Below are positions 1-11,407 of a DNA stretch of 64,000 nt, one piece after another. The DNA is taken from assembly GCA_003118195.1 (NCBI GenBank), contig BEXV01000051.1:141252-205251 (forward strand), in the 5' to 3' direction. The DNA is from Hemicentrotus pulcherrimus. Lineage: Eukaryota > Echinodermata > Echinoidea > Camarodonta > Strongylocentrotidae. Within the stretch, counting starts at the first letter, position 1; each line of letters begins with the position of its first letter. The notes under the pieces are model-generated. The model did not search any database. It had not been told where the DNA came from and saw only the letters and a list, made by a program, of their open reading frames with translations. Made by a program: the position numbers and the translations under genes.

Positions 1-14
1 GGGGGGGGGGCGGG
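1..14. other. Poly-G run at window start
   Basis: The window opens with a G homopolymer. Similar G or C runs elsewhere (near 1687, 36160 and 52300) contain Ns, so this is probably a hard-to-sequence tract or contig edge. Confidence 0.5.
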
Positions 15-112
15 GATATGGCCAGATCAAAGTGAAACGGTTCAATGCATCTCATACAACAGACACCATTTTAAGATCTTATTGCCCCCACGTTACTTAT
101 AATTAGTTGACC

Positions 113-120
113 TATAAAAG
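113..120 (+). promoter_or_regulatory. Possible TATA box for the TMEM35-like gene
   Basis: A TATAAAAG octamer lies about 370 bp before the likely ATG at 492. A start about 30 bp downstream would give a 5' UTR near 350 nt. An E-box-like CACGTG lies at 243-248. No transcript evidence is available, and an upstream first exon is equally possible because a pyrimidine-rich ...ATAG precedes the ATG at about 484. Confidence 0.3.
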
Positions 121-491
121 GGATAGAGCATATTATTATGCAAGAAGTCTATCTCTTTACATTATCTCATGTTCTTTTTTCTTTTCCCATAACTCTTCAC
201 TCGCCCTTAAATTTTAAAAAGGGATGATTCAATGGGAAGGGGCACGTGTCCCCTATGCCCCCGTACGTATCTAGCTACGCCACTGGTAAACCAGGGAACT
301 CACTCACATATCCCTGGGTAAACCATATTGTGCGATTAGAGTTCATATGGCCATATATACCGGCAATACATATTTTTCGAGCGCGAGGGGTATTGTATTT
401 CACAACCGAAGCTGAGGCTCATTCAACCCAATTTGAGCACACCCTGTCCCGCGCCCGTTCCCTGTATAGCTTTGTTCTACATAGTAGAAAA

Positions 492-932
492 ATGGCGGTC
501 AGTCACTACCTCGCCATTGTCTTCGGACTACTTTTCATCGTAGCAGGCTTCGTAAAACTCATACCCCTCGACAACGACCAGAAGGGACATGGGCTTCCTC
601 AAATGTACACTGACTTCGAGAGATTCCTAACGGTTCTTCCGCTACGAGACGTAGTGGGTATAAAGACCGCTGCGATGTACCTATCCCTGGTCGGCGCTAC
701 TGAGGTGCTGTTAGGTGCCGTGCTCGCATTCGGGCGACCCGTTTGTCGAGTGTTCGCCGCCGTGCCTCTTCTAGGCATCATGATCGGAGCCGCTTATACT
801 CTAGTGATGGTTGGAGAGCCCATATCCCACACTCTACCAGCTGTCGTGTTTGGAGCTGCTTTGGCTTATATCTTGCTGAATCAAAGGGGACTTGGAGGTG
901 GGGTCATCAGTACAAAGTCAAAGAGCAACTGA
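492..932 (+). CDS. TMEM35-family (NACHO/DoxX-like) four-helix membrane protein
   Basis: This encodes 146 residues. The frame is open upstream to 246, but I chose the ATG at 492 because the protein then starts directly with a first membrane helix (MAVSHYLAIVFGLLFIVAGF), as family members do. Further hydrophobic segments cover about residues 57-78 (GATEVLLGAVLAFG), 83-105 and 112-130. Conserved-looking features are the GFVKL after helix 1, the short LPL loop before helix 2, a family-like GATEVLLG helix, and GEPISHTLPAVVFG before the last helix. The length fits TMEM35A/B (about 150-170 residues). TMEM35A is an ER chaperone for nicotinic acetylcholine receptors; TMEM35B is less well known. The SHTLPAVV segment resembles TMEM35B slightly more, so I do not choose between them. 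It appears intronless here, though a 3' donor near 898 cannot be excluded. It converges with the neurexin gene. Confidence 0.72.
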   Translation: MAVSHYLAIVFGLLFIVAGFVKLIPLDNDQKGHGLPQMYTDFERFLTVLPLRDVVGIKTAAMYLSLVGATEVLLGAVLAFGRPVCRVFAAVPLLGIMIGAAYTLVMVGEPISHTLPAVVFGAALAYILLNQRGLGGGVISTKSKSN

Positions 933-1215
933 TTTGATTGGAGAACAGCTGTGGCGTATCCAGCATATAGTGATGGAGCTAGGAAACGCCCCTATGCAGA
1001 AGCCCCCACCACACCAGCTGTACTACTTGCAGATTGTCTACGTCAAGCAGAACTGCCCAATTGCATTCCAGCCCTCCACCTCACCCCACCCAACCCTCTC
1101 TGGAATATCCTGCCCTGTATATATGACTCGTGTCTGGATACACCTCTGAATAAGATTGAATTTAGTATGCATCAATATCTTGATGATTGGATCACTGGAA
1201 AACTTTAAACATTTC
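933..1215 (+). other. Probable 3' UTR of the TMEM35-like gene
   Basis: Several short overlapping frames are present but none resembles a protein. The segment leads into an AATAAA, so it is best read as 3' UTR. Confidence 0.4.
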
Positions 1216-1221
1216 AATAAA
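1216..1221 (+). terminator. Polyadenylation signal AATAAA
   Basis: A canonical AATAAA lies about 285 nt after the TMEM35-like stop codon. It is the first such hexamer downstream in the right orientation, but 3' ends were not measured. Confidence 0.4.
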
Positions 1222-2656
1222 ATTGCAAGAAGGCTTACACTCCAATCGAATACAGTAAGCTAGGATACTACATTCAGGAACTGAATGTGTCTTTCTTATA
1301 ATATATGTAAGCTGTCATCTTACACAGAGACATGGGATATCGAGTGCCCTACTATATGACGATGGTGATGAGAGAAGCAATTTGTGGACTTGGAAGATTA
1401 TGCCTTATTTAGCTTCGATCAATGTTTCTAACTTTTTAGTACCGTATTGTCTTGATTTTATATATTACAGAGAGGTTTAGGTGAATACAGACAAATTATT
1501 TTTGTTTTTGTTTGAAAGTGGCATGGATTTCCTTTCCTGACAATGTGAATTACATGTATGTGATTTCATCTTCCAACGATATATGTAAGCTATTTACTTG
1601 TCAATTGTTTGAACTTGAAGGTATATCTATACATTTATGTAGGTTTCTCGTATAGGCTCATTGAAAAGTGTACTATGGCTCTTGCCCCCCCCCCCCCCCC
1701 NCCCCTCCCATATTCCCTGTGACCTCGGCAGCAAAAAATCAGAGAATCTTGAATCACTGCTATACAAACTTGGCTATATTGTAGTTTTATAATTTGTCTA
1801 CATGTACTACAGCCCCACAACAGTTGTGTAGAAATTAAGTATTGAATTGATAATGAAATAACTAATTAATCATTAATTTATCAATCAATCCTTTTATGTG
1901 CAAGTTTTTAGTTGGCTGCATTTTCTTAGTTTGATTCACAAAACCATTTTTTGGGGGAGCCCCAAATTTCCCAGAAAATTTGATGGCAATATTTCACTAA
2001 AATTGTATCATAATATAAAAGAGGATGTCATTTTAAAAGACACACTTCTGCAAAGATTCCCCCCCCCCCAAACAAAGCCCCATCCCCACTCAAAAAATAA
2101 AATAATAAATAAAAATAAAAAATGTGAAGACAAATATTTGAAAAAGAAAACATGATTTGGGTTTTCTGTTGTATACAGAAAATCTAAATTTTGTATTCTT
2201 TCATCAATATTCTACTACAAATACATTTGTTCTGAAAATCCTTGCAGAAATGCATCTTAAATGGCTTAAAATTGAAAATTGATGTAATGGATTTGTAATA
2301 TGATCGTAGAACAGCAAAAGGTAAAGAAGCAGAATGAATTAAGAGTAGAAATATTGAGGAGAGTAATAATTAATGGTAACGCTACATCTATATTTTAATC
2401 ATTATTTTTGACAATCTTACCACTGCTAGAAAGGAACAAATATAAAGCAGAATGAGAGCCCCAATTCATTGCCGGTTGTATGGAGAATTCGAAGTATACA
2501 AATATGGCATATGTATATGGCATAAAAAGAATGGGAAGTTTTGAAAAATACCTATATTGAAATAAGAACTTATCACAGTTTCCAACATACAGGTGTTGCA
2601 AAAGAGGAACAGGTAATCAAAGTTCAGCTTTTTCAAAACTGATCAATTTCATATCT
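1222..2656. other. Intergenic AT-rich stretch
   Basis: No coding signal. It holds a C-homopolymer with one N at 1701 and another C-run near 2060. The small frames here are AT-rich and resemble no known protein. Confidence 0.6.
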
Positions 2657-2850
2657 TAAGGGAAAGTCCACCCCGATGTTTAATTGGTTTGAATGAATGC
2701 ACCCCCCCCCCCAAAAAAAAAGCAAATTCAAATCAGGAGTAAGAAAGTTTTGAATTTCTGAAGTTGTAATCAATGAAACACAAAGTGGCGATCCTGTGCC
2801 GTTCTTTCGGATCCCCTCCTACTTACTCTGTACGATAAATTTTCCTAATC
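2657..2850. repeat. Truncated copy of the 32280-32776 foldback family
   Basis: It begins with GGGAAAGTCCACCC, the same end sequence as the element at 32280. It continues with similar internal words (AAAGTTTTGAATTTCTGAAGTT compared with the AAAGTTATGAATTTTTAAAGTT type), then decays. It abuts the TTAA element at 2866. Confidence 0.5.
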
Positions 2851-2865
2851 TTTCTTAGTTATTAA

Positions 2866-3389
2866 AGGTACTGTGTCCCTTTTGCAACCAACCTCAAATG
2901 CTGTAGAACTTTGCAGGAATAATGAATATGTCATGTATGTGAAATTTTAACGTTAGCAGTGTCCTCATATTCAAATTATGCAAGGAAACCCGTTAACTTG
3001 CTAGACTTCACTGTCAGACACTATTGAGTGACTGACTGGCCTTTTTTCTTCTTTGGTAATAACATACATGAAAAGAGTTGTAAAGGGTACATGAGCATTT
3101 TGTCTACATCAATAACCCACTTCATGTGATGGCCAAGATTAAACTGATTGAATCTTTGCAGAGCATAAAACGTATGACCATTCGGTACAATTGTCTGAAA
3201 ATCAAGACTATTACTTTTGGGCTCTATAGCCCTTAAGTCGATTAGACAAGTGAAAGTTGTTATTTTCCCACTTGAAGACATTTTCAAGCCCCACCTTTTT
3301 TAGGGAAGTTCTAAATTAATATTATCTTTCAAATGCAGTTGGAATTTAACTTTTTCATTTTTGGGGCCTGCAAATGGGACATAGTACCT
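2866..3389. mobile_element. TTAA-flanked MITE, 524 bp
   Basis: The ends AGGTACTGTGTCCC... and ...GGGACATAGTACCT are imperfect terminal inverted repeats of about 20 bp. Exact TTAA duplications lie at 2862-2865 and 3390-3393. TTAA target sites are the hallmark of piggyBac-type transposition. No transposase is encoded, so it would be a non-autonomous copy. Confidence 0.7.
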
Positions 3390-3589
3390 TTAATGAAGGA
3401 ATAGATTTGTTTTGTACAGGGAATGTGAGAAAAATATATTTGCAATGATGCAGCTTCCTGATTATATCTAAGGTGCCTGTATGATGGATTGCTTTTGTAT
3501 AGTGCAAGATTAGTCATGGAGACGCATATTTGTGTTTGATCGATTGCAACTTTAAAAATGCAGAACTTAATTACGTTGATTATATCCTG

Positions 3590-3829
3590 GGTTTATTTAG
3601 TGCTTAATGCATATATGATTCTCTAGTAGAAGCGCTTTACAGATATACTCTGGTCAGATTCAGGCTTCCCCACAAACAATTTTTGCACATTCTCCAGGCT
3701 CCCTGGTTGGGATGGAAGCAATGCAGATATCAAGTGCCTTGCTCATGGACATAATAACCTTGCCATAATAACCTAATCCCACAACCTCTGCATGTCCAAT
3801 CAAGTGCTTAACCACTCGACTATGACACC
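3590..3829 (-). repeat. tRNA-derived SINE
   Basis: Reading from 3829 down on the minus strand, the element starts GGTGTCATAGTCGAGTGGTT, with an A-box-like TAGTCGAGTGG and, about 45 nt on, a decayed B box (GGTTGTGGGATT). The body includes CAAGGCACTTGAT and a tail with TAAAGCGCTT and ATGCATTAAGCAC, a pattern I associate with marine invertebrate SINEs. The exact end is uncertain. Confidence 0.55.
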
Positions 3830-4185
3830 TTAAATTTCCTATTTTTTAAATAATTACATTTTACTTAAACTCTCCGTGATGTTAAGTAGGACAAGCCATA
3901 ATGTTTGTCCTACCTAGCAACAAATAATGTATGAAATTTGCATTCTGACTATTGAAATACAATTATGTGTATCAGGTGAATAAAAGATTTTGTCACATAC
4001 TTGTAGCACTTTAACAAAGATTTATGCATTAAATTTTATTACATTACAAAAATGGTCTTTTATTGTGTGACAATTATATATACCGGTATGTGATATTTCC
4101 TATGCCTCCCTATGATGTCAGTACCCCCTCAACATGATGGGACTCACACTACGCCAGCTTCATCAAAATCTTGTACTCTCGTTCA

Positions 4186-4350
4186 TTATCATCAACAATT
4201 CATCTGTCACCATCATCATCTTCATCCTCAACCTCAATCTCATCGTCAACACCATGACCATCCGGATCATCATCATCAACTTCATCACCATCATCTTCAT
4301 TATCATTATTGTCCAAATTATCAGCAACATTATCAACATCGTCATCATAT
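4186..4350. repeat. CAT/ATC-rich imperfect microsatellite
   Basis: A degenerate run of CATCAT, TTCATC and ACCATC units. It creates a spurious histidine-rich frame on the plus strand and a methionine-rich one on the minus strand. Confidence 0.8.
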
Positions 4351-5076
4351 ATATACCACAGAAATGCGAGTATATAAGACTGAATATCACTTTAGTCATT
4401 CAAATTCACATTTATTGCTACACTTGCATAATGAAAATATGCCAGGGAGGCTGAATAAAATATATCAAAATAACAACCTACTTAAAACAAACAAAATAAG
4501 AAAAAAATACAAAACAGAGCTACATAATATAGTAATCTTTTCAAATAAATTACATTCTAAAAGTTTTCTACTAACTTATTTGGAAGCAATTTTTTTACAT
4601 AGTTTGACATATAAATACTTGTCATTGCCATTTTGCTGCATGCGTAATTGATCAAACTGATTTACATAGGACAGACAACCCGTAATATTCATTATATAAA
4701 GCTACAGGTTAATGTAATATGAAGGGTTGGGAAATCTTGGCAAATAATGTAATGAAGAAAATAAGATTTATAGATAGTTGTATGCCATACGTAATTCCTG
4801 GCTAAATTTTAACATAAAATTACTCTTACAATATGAGAAACTAAGGACACAGCACCCATATGTTGGGGAAATTATTTTTTACAAGCTTCCATTTTCCAAC
4901 TTTTAAGAAATACAAATACAAACATTGTTTACTGCACTCTGGAGGAACCTAGAACAAAATACTCATTCAAACTTGCTTCCCTGCAGCATATACACTCTTA
5001 TTAGAACCAATCTTAGCAATGTAAGAAAACTAGGTACAGGCTTATCATAACTGAGTGGACCTAAAATGGTAAACTC

Positions 5077-5146
5077 TCTGTTCGGAGACAGAAGGGCATT
5101 ATCTCGTATTAAACACAGTTTAACCACCCTTCTGGCTCTCAACAGA
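5077..5146. repeat. Hairpin repeat copy 1
   Basis: Left arm 5077-5096 (TCTGTTCGGAGACAGAAGGG) pairs with right arm 5127-5146 (CCCTTCTGGCTCTCAACAGA) with a few mismatches across a 30-nt loop. It is one of a dispersed family with core GAGAGCCAGAAGGG. Confidence 0.7.
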
Positions 5147-5451
5147 CAACGCATTGTGATTAATATGCAGAGGTATGAAGTAATTTTGCAAGAAATAAGA
5201 TGTATAAGCTTGTAAATATAGCAATTGGTATATAATTATGGTGTATGTTCTCCCATAATGCAATGCGTGAATGAAATCTTTGTACAAATATATGGTTATA
5301 TTCTCAGACTTATTAGTCTCGATACATTATCTATAAATAAGCCTAATAACGAGTATGGCCAACTTTTAAATGGGATGATGCCATACCTTTAATAAACCAT
5401 CGTCTTTTAAACTTCTTCATGATACATTACGACAGTACACAACATGCCTGC

Positions 5452-5512
5452 TGAGAGCAAAAAGGACATTAACTCATATGATTTAAGACACCTCACATCT
5501 TTCTGGCTCTCA
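5452..5512. repeat. Hairpin repeat copy 2
   Basis: Arms TGAGAGCAAAAAGGACATTA... and ...TTTCTGGCTCTCA. It shares the ACATTAACTCATAT inner sequence with the copy at 62281 and the core arm with copies 1 and 3. Confidence 0.65.
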
Positions 5513-5568
5513 AAAGATAATATTTGAATAAAAAGATGTTACTTTTAAGCCTGTAGGTCATCTCCCTT

Positions 5569-5637
5569 GTTTTCTAGACAAAAGGGTATGAACTCATAAA
5601 CTTAAACACGGTCAACATCGTTCTGGCTCTTAACAGA
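5569..5637. repeat. Hairpin repeat copy 3
   Basis: Left arm TGTTTTCTAGACAAAAGGG and right arm GTTCTGGCTCTTAACAGA, with GAACTCATAA inside. It is the third copy within 560 bp and more diverged than copy 1. Confidence 0.6.
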
Positions 5638-5639
5638 AA

Positions 5640-8443
5640 ATATAATTTTCTTTCTTTCTTTTGAGAAATAAAACGGAACAGATTTCTAATCTCTAGTATT
5701 CTGCAATTGCTCTCCTTCAAAGCTAACTCAGGAAAAGGAAAATTTACAGAACTTATTCTCTCATTCATTTGCTTTACTATAGGACTAATTATGAATTAAT
5801 GAACCTTAATTAAGAGTATAGTTCTAATCAATATAAGTTCTGAAAGCAATGCAGATGCTTGGATAGAAAGATAAGAAATAAAATGAACATGCAAATCAGC
5901 AAAGATGGCAATCACAAAAAACTACTGATCTGTATTTTCTAAAAAAAATAACTAATTCTACTACATTTTTCTCTGAACATTATAGTCTGTGTGTCTTTTT
6001 TTCAGTAGACTAATAGGTTATTTATGTTACATACTAAATACATATCTCTATGTACATCACTCATTCTTTTTCAAACTATACAATATCTCATTTGTAAATC
6101 TGTATCTGTTATCTCTACAGAACATGTTTTGTGTGAAAAGGAATGTAAGATTTACAGGGCATCCATATTTACATGACAGCATAATAATAATAATATTACC
6201 GGTAATAATAAATGACAATACATGTATTTTTTAAAGATTTTGTCTTGACTGTTCGTCCAATAATTGCACCTGGCAATTAATCTTTTCTAATATCTCTTTA
6301 TTCATTTTATGTGTATACTTTATACATCACAGAATTATTATTAAAAAAAAAAACATTTTATAAATAAAGGACACTGATTCATATTTCTATATTAACATAA
6401 ATGTATAATGTAATCATTCTTGATAAAATGAAAATCAAGTCCAATCAATGACTTTCATCAAGCTTGTTTAAATTTAGCACACATTTAACATCAAATCTAT
6501 TATCATAAATTAATTCCTCTGGAGATTGCAAATCCTGAAAAGGAATTCAAAGTTACCAAATGCAACCTAAAACACTGACTCCAAAAGCTGCTGATTAATC
6601 ATTTATTTTTTTCTGTTGCCAGGATGAAAATTTGTATTCTTTGTTTTTTGGATTCCTACAGATTAAAATCAGAATAGACTGAATTAATTTGCAGGTTTGA
6701 CACTAATGTCATACATTCAAATCTATATATCACTTGTTTCAACAAATTTTCAATACAATTCAGTACTGCGCTTTTTTTTCTTTGAATTTCAGTTTCTTTA
6801 ATTTATACTATCAAAAGAACTATAATACTCTTCCAATCTTGATTTCCTAAACTTATTAGATTTGTAACGTAAAAAAGAAAATCAAAAGTCCATTTCAGTT
6901 CATACATCATGATTGCATCCTGTCCGTAAGTTTTTTAGTAGATTTGATTGCAAATAATTTTGAATACAGCTGGAGAAAAACACATGCCATACTTATCATC
7001 TAGTATGAATAATGTGAATTCATTGGAAATAACACCGGTACAGCATTTTCTTAGTGGATAACTCTATACATTACATCTAGTGATCAAATAAGTTTGATCA
7101 ATATATTCCTATGAGTTGTATGTAAAGGAAGAGGTGGTTACAAGTGCTTCCTATAGAGTAAAAACACAACATGAAAAGTGAAGCAAATATATGGATACAA
7201 CATGTAACTCACTTTACTGGTAGCACCCAATTACCCGGTACATGTAAGTCAACAACATCCTAACGCTTACACAAACAGTACAAATTTAAGAAACTTGAAG
7301 ATTCTTATTAGGAACTTTAATGAGAAATGTTATGACAGTGTATCGACTGTGACTTTCATTGATAACAACTTGTTAATTTCATTCCTGACAGAAAAAAGTA
7401 AGCCAAGGGATGTCTTTAATTGATGTACTCGGTGCATACAAGCCTAGACATTACTTGAAAGCTTTTCCATCAAAAATATGCAGCAATCATTCCAGTCTTT
7501 AAAAAGTCATACTGCCTCAATGTCTAGTTGAAAAATAAAATACTTGATATATTGATACTTTACCAAATATTATATATAGTATATTGATACTAGATATTGA
7601 TATAATATCAATGAACTTTGACCTTCTGTTTTACAGAACAGATATAATAGCAGATATGAATCAATTAAAGTTCACTTCCTATCGCTACAAGACATGGTGA
7701 AAGAATAAAGTCCATCGAACGAACATTACCCCCTTCCTAAAATTATAATAACATATGTCGGTTTATAAAGCATAAAGGTCCATAAAGCGCACAAGCTTAT
7801 CTGTATCATAACTATACAAGTAAAATGATAACACAGACATGACAAACAACTTATTGGAAGATAGAAAATAGTGTGACTTCATGCTTCTCATTCAACTGTC
7901 TGATGAATCATAAGTACACATGCAAACACTGAACTTTAAATTGCAAAACAGACGTTATTTATTGTTCCAATTCTATTGAGAATGGTATATGTATACTTCT
8001 TAAGATAAGACTGTAAATATCACAGTTTTACATCAGGTTATTAAACAAGACAGCCTTTCTGTGTGTTTTATTCAATGGTTAAAGCTATAATTTAAAAAAG
8101 AATTTTTTTCTATCATCTTAATAAAAAATGCAATACCAACAAAAACTTGGTTGAGGTCTATAAATTGGGTGTCACTTGTATACTATTTATCTTCACATAC
8201 TGGCAAGATCCATAAAATCAACCTTAAGTACTACACATGAAGAATCCATCAAATGCCTCATAGTTTCATAATTGCATATCAAATTAGCATAGGACATTGC
8301 TTTTTATATATACACACACTGTTAGAATAGTTTGGATTGAAATACTATATCATATACATGATTTTTTTATTTTAAATCTTCAAATATACAAAAAGAAGAC
8401 AAAGCTACATATGTGCTATATCTATCTATGCCTACGTCTACTG
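5640..8443 (-). other. Neurexin 3' flank, probably 3' UTR in part
   Basis: AT-rich sequence following the neurexin stop, with no coding signal on either strand. Candidate minus-strand AATAAA signals (TTTATT on the plus strand) occur at 8366-8371 and 7958-7963, with others further away. The true polyadenylation site cannot be chosen from sequence. Confidence 0.4.
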
Positions 8444-9006
8444 CTAGACATACCATTCTTTTGTTGCATACTCTGGTGGTAATGAAGGTTTGGGTTTTGA
8501 TGGTAGGGTACCATTTGTGGCTGTCGCGGGTAAGAGGGAGGTGCGCGTTGCTTCATAGTCATAATTCCGGCTCTCGTTGATCTGGTACGAGCCTTCATTG
8601 CGATTCTTGAATTTGTAGATGGCGAGGATGACGAGGATAAATATAACAGCAGCTGCGGAGACCGCGCCAACTACCAGCCCAGCTTCACCGAGGAAATCAA
8701 AACCATTGTTGCCCTGGCTGGCACCAGCTTGGGGTGTGGATCCTGCTACCGTTACCCCCGTAGCATCAGCTCCACCCACCGGGGTGAAAGTGAAGTCTTT
8801 TGTAGGGCTTGGCTTGGTGCCGGAGTTCTCTCCTGATGCAGTCATACAATCCTCGTCATCATCGTCACATCCTGATCCTGGCTCTGTACTGGAAGGGGGA
8901 AGGGGCTGGGGGGACATGGGAGAAGCCGACTCGGTGGTTACGGGGGCACCAGGCTTGTCAGGAGGGGGTGTACTCATCGTCTCTCCTGGAACAAAGATAT
9001 CCTCAC
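8444..9006 (-). CDS. NRXN: Neurexin terminal exon: stalk, transmembrane helix, cytoplasmic tail
   Basis: This encodes the last 186 residues and stop, starting GEDIFVPGET after a phase-1 acceptor. The Pro/Ser/Thr-rich stalk carries PGSGCDDDDEDC, a small cysteine loop with a Ser-Gly in an acidic setting, like the heparan-sulfate-bearing stalk region of mammalian neurexins. The membrane helix is about GLVVGAVSAAAVIFILVILA. It is followed by YKFKNRNEGSYQINESRNY, the conserved juxtamembrane protein-4.1 binding type of sequence. The protein ends KEWYV*, a PDZ class II ligand as in all neurexins. The tail has a longer middle part (LLPATATNGTLPSKPKPSLPP) with proline-rich character. Confidence 0.97.
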
Positions 9007-11283
9007 CTAATGATAGAAATAGAAACATCCATGACTAACATGTGGACAAAGTACACTTCAAATGGCCTTCCGTAGTGGAAAATAGTGCCATGACAACGTT
9101 TGAAATTGAAATTTTCGTCTAATTTTATGAGGAAAATTTTTCATAGAATTGGGATCAATTTATATATGAGATGGAACTTGAATACAGAACTATGCTCTCA
9201 CAACTTATAGGCCCTGGATTCTACTAAAATTAAACCCGAAACAGGGTTTAGATTTTTGTCCCAAATTGGGTTCAACAAAGAAGTTAGTATGGGGTCAAAG
9301 TTTTCCTTTTGTTTAACATGTTAAACCTTGGGTAAGGTTAAGGTGAATTCATAGAATATGGACAATACGGTCATCCTTACTGTGAGTATATATCAATGAA
9401 ACAAACCTAGACATTTTGCTTGATTAAATAAATAAATACATTGAAGGATTTTTTTTTTTGGGGGGGGGGGTGCTGGGAAGGGGAGGAGAAAATGGCATCT
9501 TGAAGCATAATATATAATTGCTTGCATATATCATATGGTGGTCTAAGTGATAAAACGGAGGATTTAAGAAGGTAAATTTTAAGGGAATATACTTGTAATC
9601 GATCTCTGAAGAGACCAAAACAAAGCACTATTATAGTTGGTAAGAAAGATAAGATATCAATTACACAATCAAAGAAAAGACACATATTAGACTTGAATGT
9701 TATCAAAAATGAATGAAGCACTACAATCTACATGAAAAAAAAAGTGGTTCCAACAATATACCAGACAATTCTAATATTAAAGAAATTGTAGAAATTTCCC
9801 TAAAATAATATCTACTCAAGCCAAAGGGAGAAAAGAGTTGTAAAACTTTTCAAATAAGAAGCATGCACATAAGATGAAGTTAAAATATATATTGAAACTA
9901 TAAGGAGAAAATGATCAAGTGTTTTTATTTTCACAGTACACTCTCCCAATGTAACAAACCATTAACTAAAATTAGACAAGTCATATTTGATAATTTGAGG
10001 TTTGTTAATCTACATGGTACATGAACTGGGAAAGTATGACAGTGCACATGATAGCAGCAAATGGTGTCACATATTTATCCATTAAGTTGATAACTTCACC
10101 TCATCCAAAATCAGAGGGGAAAAGGAAATCAGTTCTAGCTATGTGTCTTCCTATTCATTTTGATTTTGATTTCACATTGGGTGGAAAATAGAATGAAAGA
10201 AATATACAGCTCTTTGCAAATAAATCAATTGAAATGAAAATAAAAAAGTCATGCTGTGAAAGTGATTAAATGTCAAGGGGAATTTAAATGAAGGAAAAAG
10301 GAGACAGATAACAATACACTTGTATTAGAAAGAAAAAAAATGGATAACAACAATTACTATATTAGCTTAAAATAATAAAAATTATATTGTTTACCTCTGG
10401 GAGTTACTGCAAATAAAGAAATAGATGATGCAACAAAAAAAAAAATGAATGATTCTAAAAATATGAATGGTTCTAGAATATGAATGATCCAGACTTCGGC
10501 ATGATTCTAAAGTGTGATTGTTACAGAGGCATGAATAAATGAAAAAGACTATCAAAAACAAGCTGAATTTCCCCCAAAACAACATCAGAAATGTCTGTCA
10601 CAACAATACCTGTCTTCTTTTCCTGTCATATAAATATTATTTTAATATCACACCACATTGAACACTTGTTTGACAAGACAATCTGAAACCACCGTGCAAT
10701 TATTTTGATACCTCCACTTATTTGACTTATTTCAAATGAATTTAAAACAAATAATGGCTACTGCATACTAATTATAATTATAATTATAAAATACTAATTA
10801 TAAAAAAGTCAGATTTACTTTTCTTTTCTTTTCTTTGTCCATATTGTAAAGGGGATTTACAAATTTTGTTTCAAAAGTATTGAACTTTTCGAAAATAATC
10901 AAAGGCTCACTATCATTTGACTCCTTGTTGCGGCACAATCATACAAATATTTGATAATCTTGGGCAAATGTTGCATATCTCTATCATTATGTTTATAGCT
11001 TGTATCATTTTATGTAGATTTAATGCTCAAATGGTTCCCAAAATACATGCAAACAGATACATTCCCTAATACAATTGGTATAGCCTTTCCCTCCATCTAC
11101 ATGAATGTAATACAGAATTGATTAAAACACAACAACCCTTTCAGAAATAAAGTCCCTTAAAAGCACTGCCTCTGTAATCCTTTATCAGCCATACATTTCA
11201 TGAAATGATTGACTGCAACTACATTAATGCTTCCTCAACTAAAAGACTGATATGATATGGATGACTCTTAATCCTTTGCTTAC
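9007..11283 (-). other. Neurexin intron, stalk region
   Basis: A 2.3-kb phase-1 intron (GTAAGC donor at 11283, TTAG acceptor at 9007). It contains a T/G homopolymer near 9450 and AT-rich sequence, with no further exon seen. Confidence 0.8.
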
Positions 11284-11407
11284 CTGCTGCTTGTGGGGTG
11301 CAGTCCTCAGGTACATCTGACATACATCCTGATCCAGTCACAAAAATAATGTCTTGATCATCAGGCGTATATTCACCATCGGAAGTAGGCGCTATTGACA
11401 TTGTAAT
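11284..11407 (-). CDS. NRXN: Neurexin stalk exon with first cysteine loop
   Basis: A 124-nt exon (phase 0 in, phase 1 out) encoding ITMSIAPTSDGEYTPDDQDI... then FVTGSGCMSDVPEDC. The Gly-Ser-Gly-Cys plus acidic loop closely resembles the loop in the next exon, suggesting duplication. Ser-Gly beside acidic residues is a glycosaminoglycan attachment type of site (inference). Because 124 is not a multiple of three, skipping it shifts the frame to an early stop. Confidence 0.88.

Noticed and set aside
246..491. In-frame N-terminal extension of the TMEM35-like protein
   Set aside because: It has no family similarity and would put a soluble segment before the first membrane helix. Probably 5' UTR or intron.
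4112..4651. Long plus-strand frame rich in histidine
   Set aside because: It is produced by the CAT/ATC microsatellite and AT-rich flank. No domain, and all frames are similarly open.
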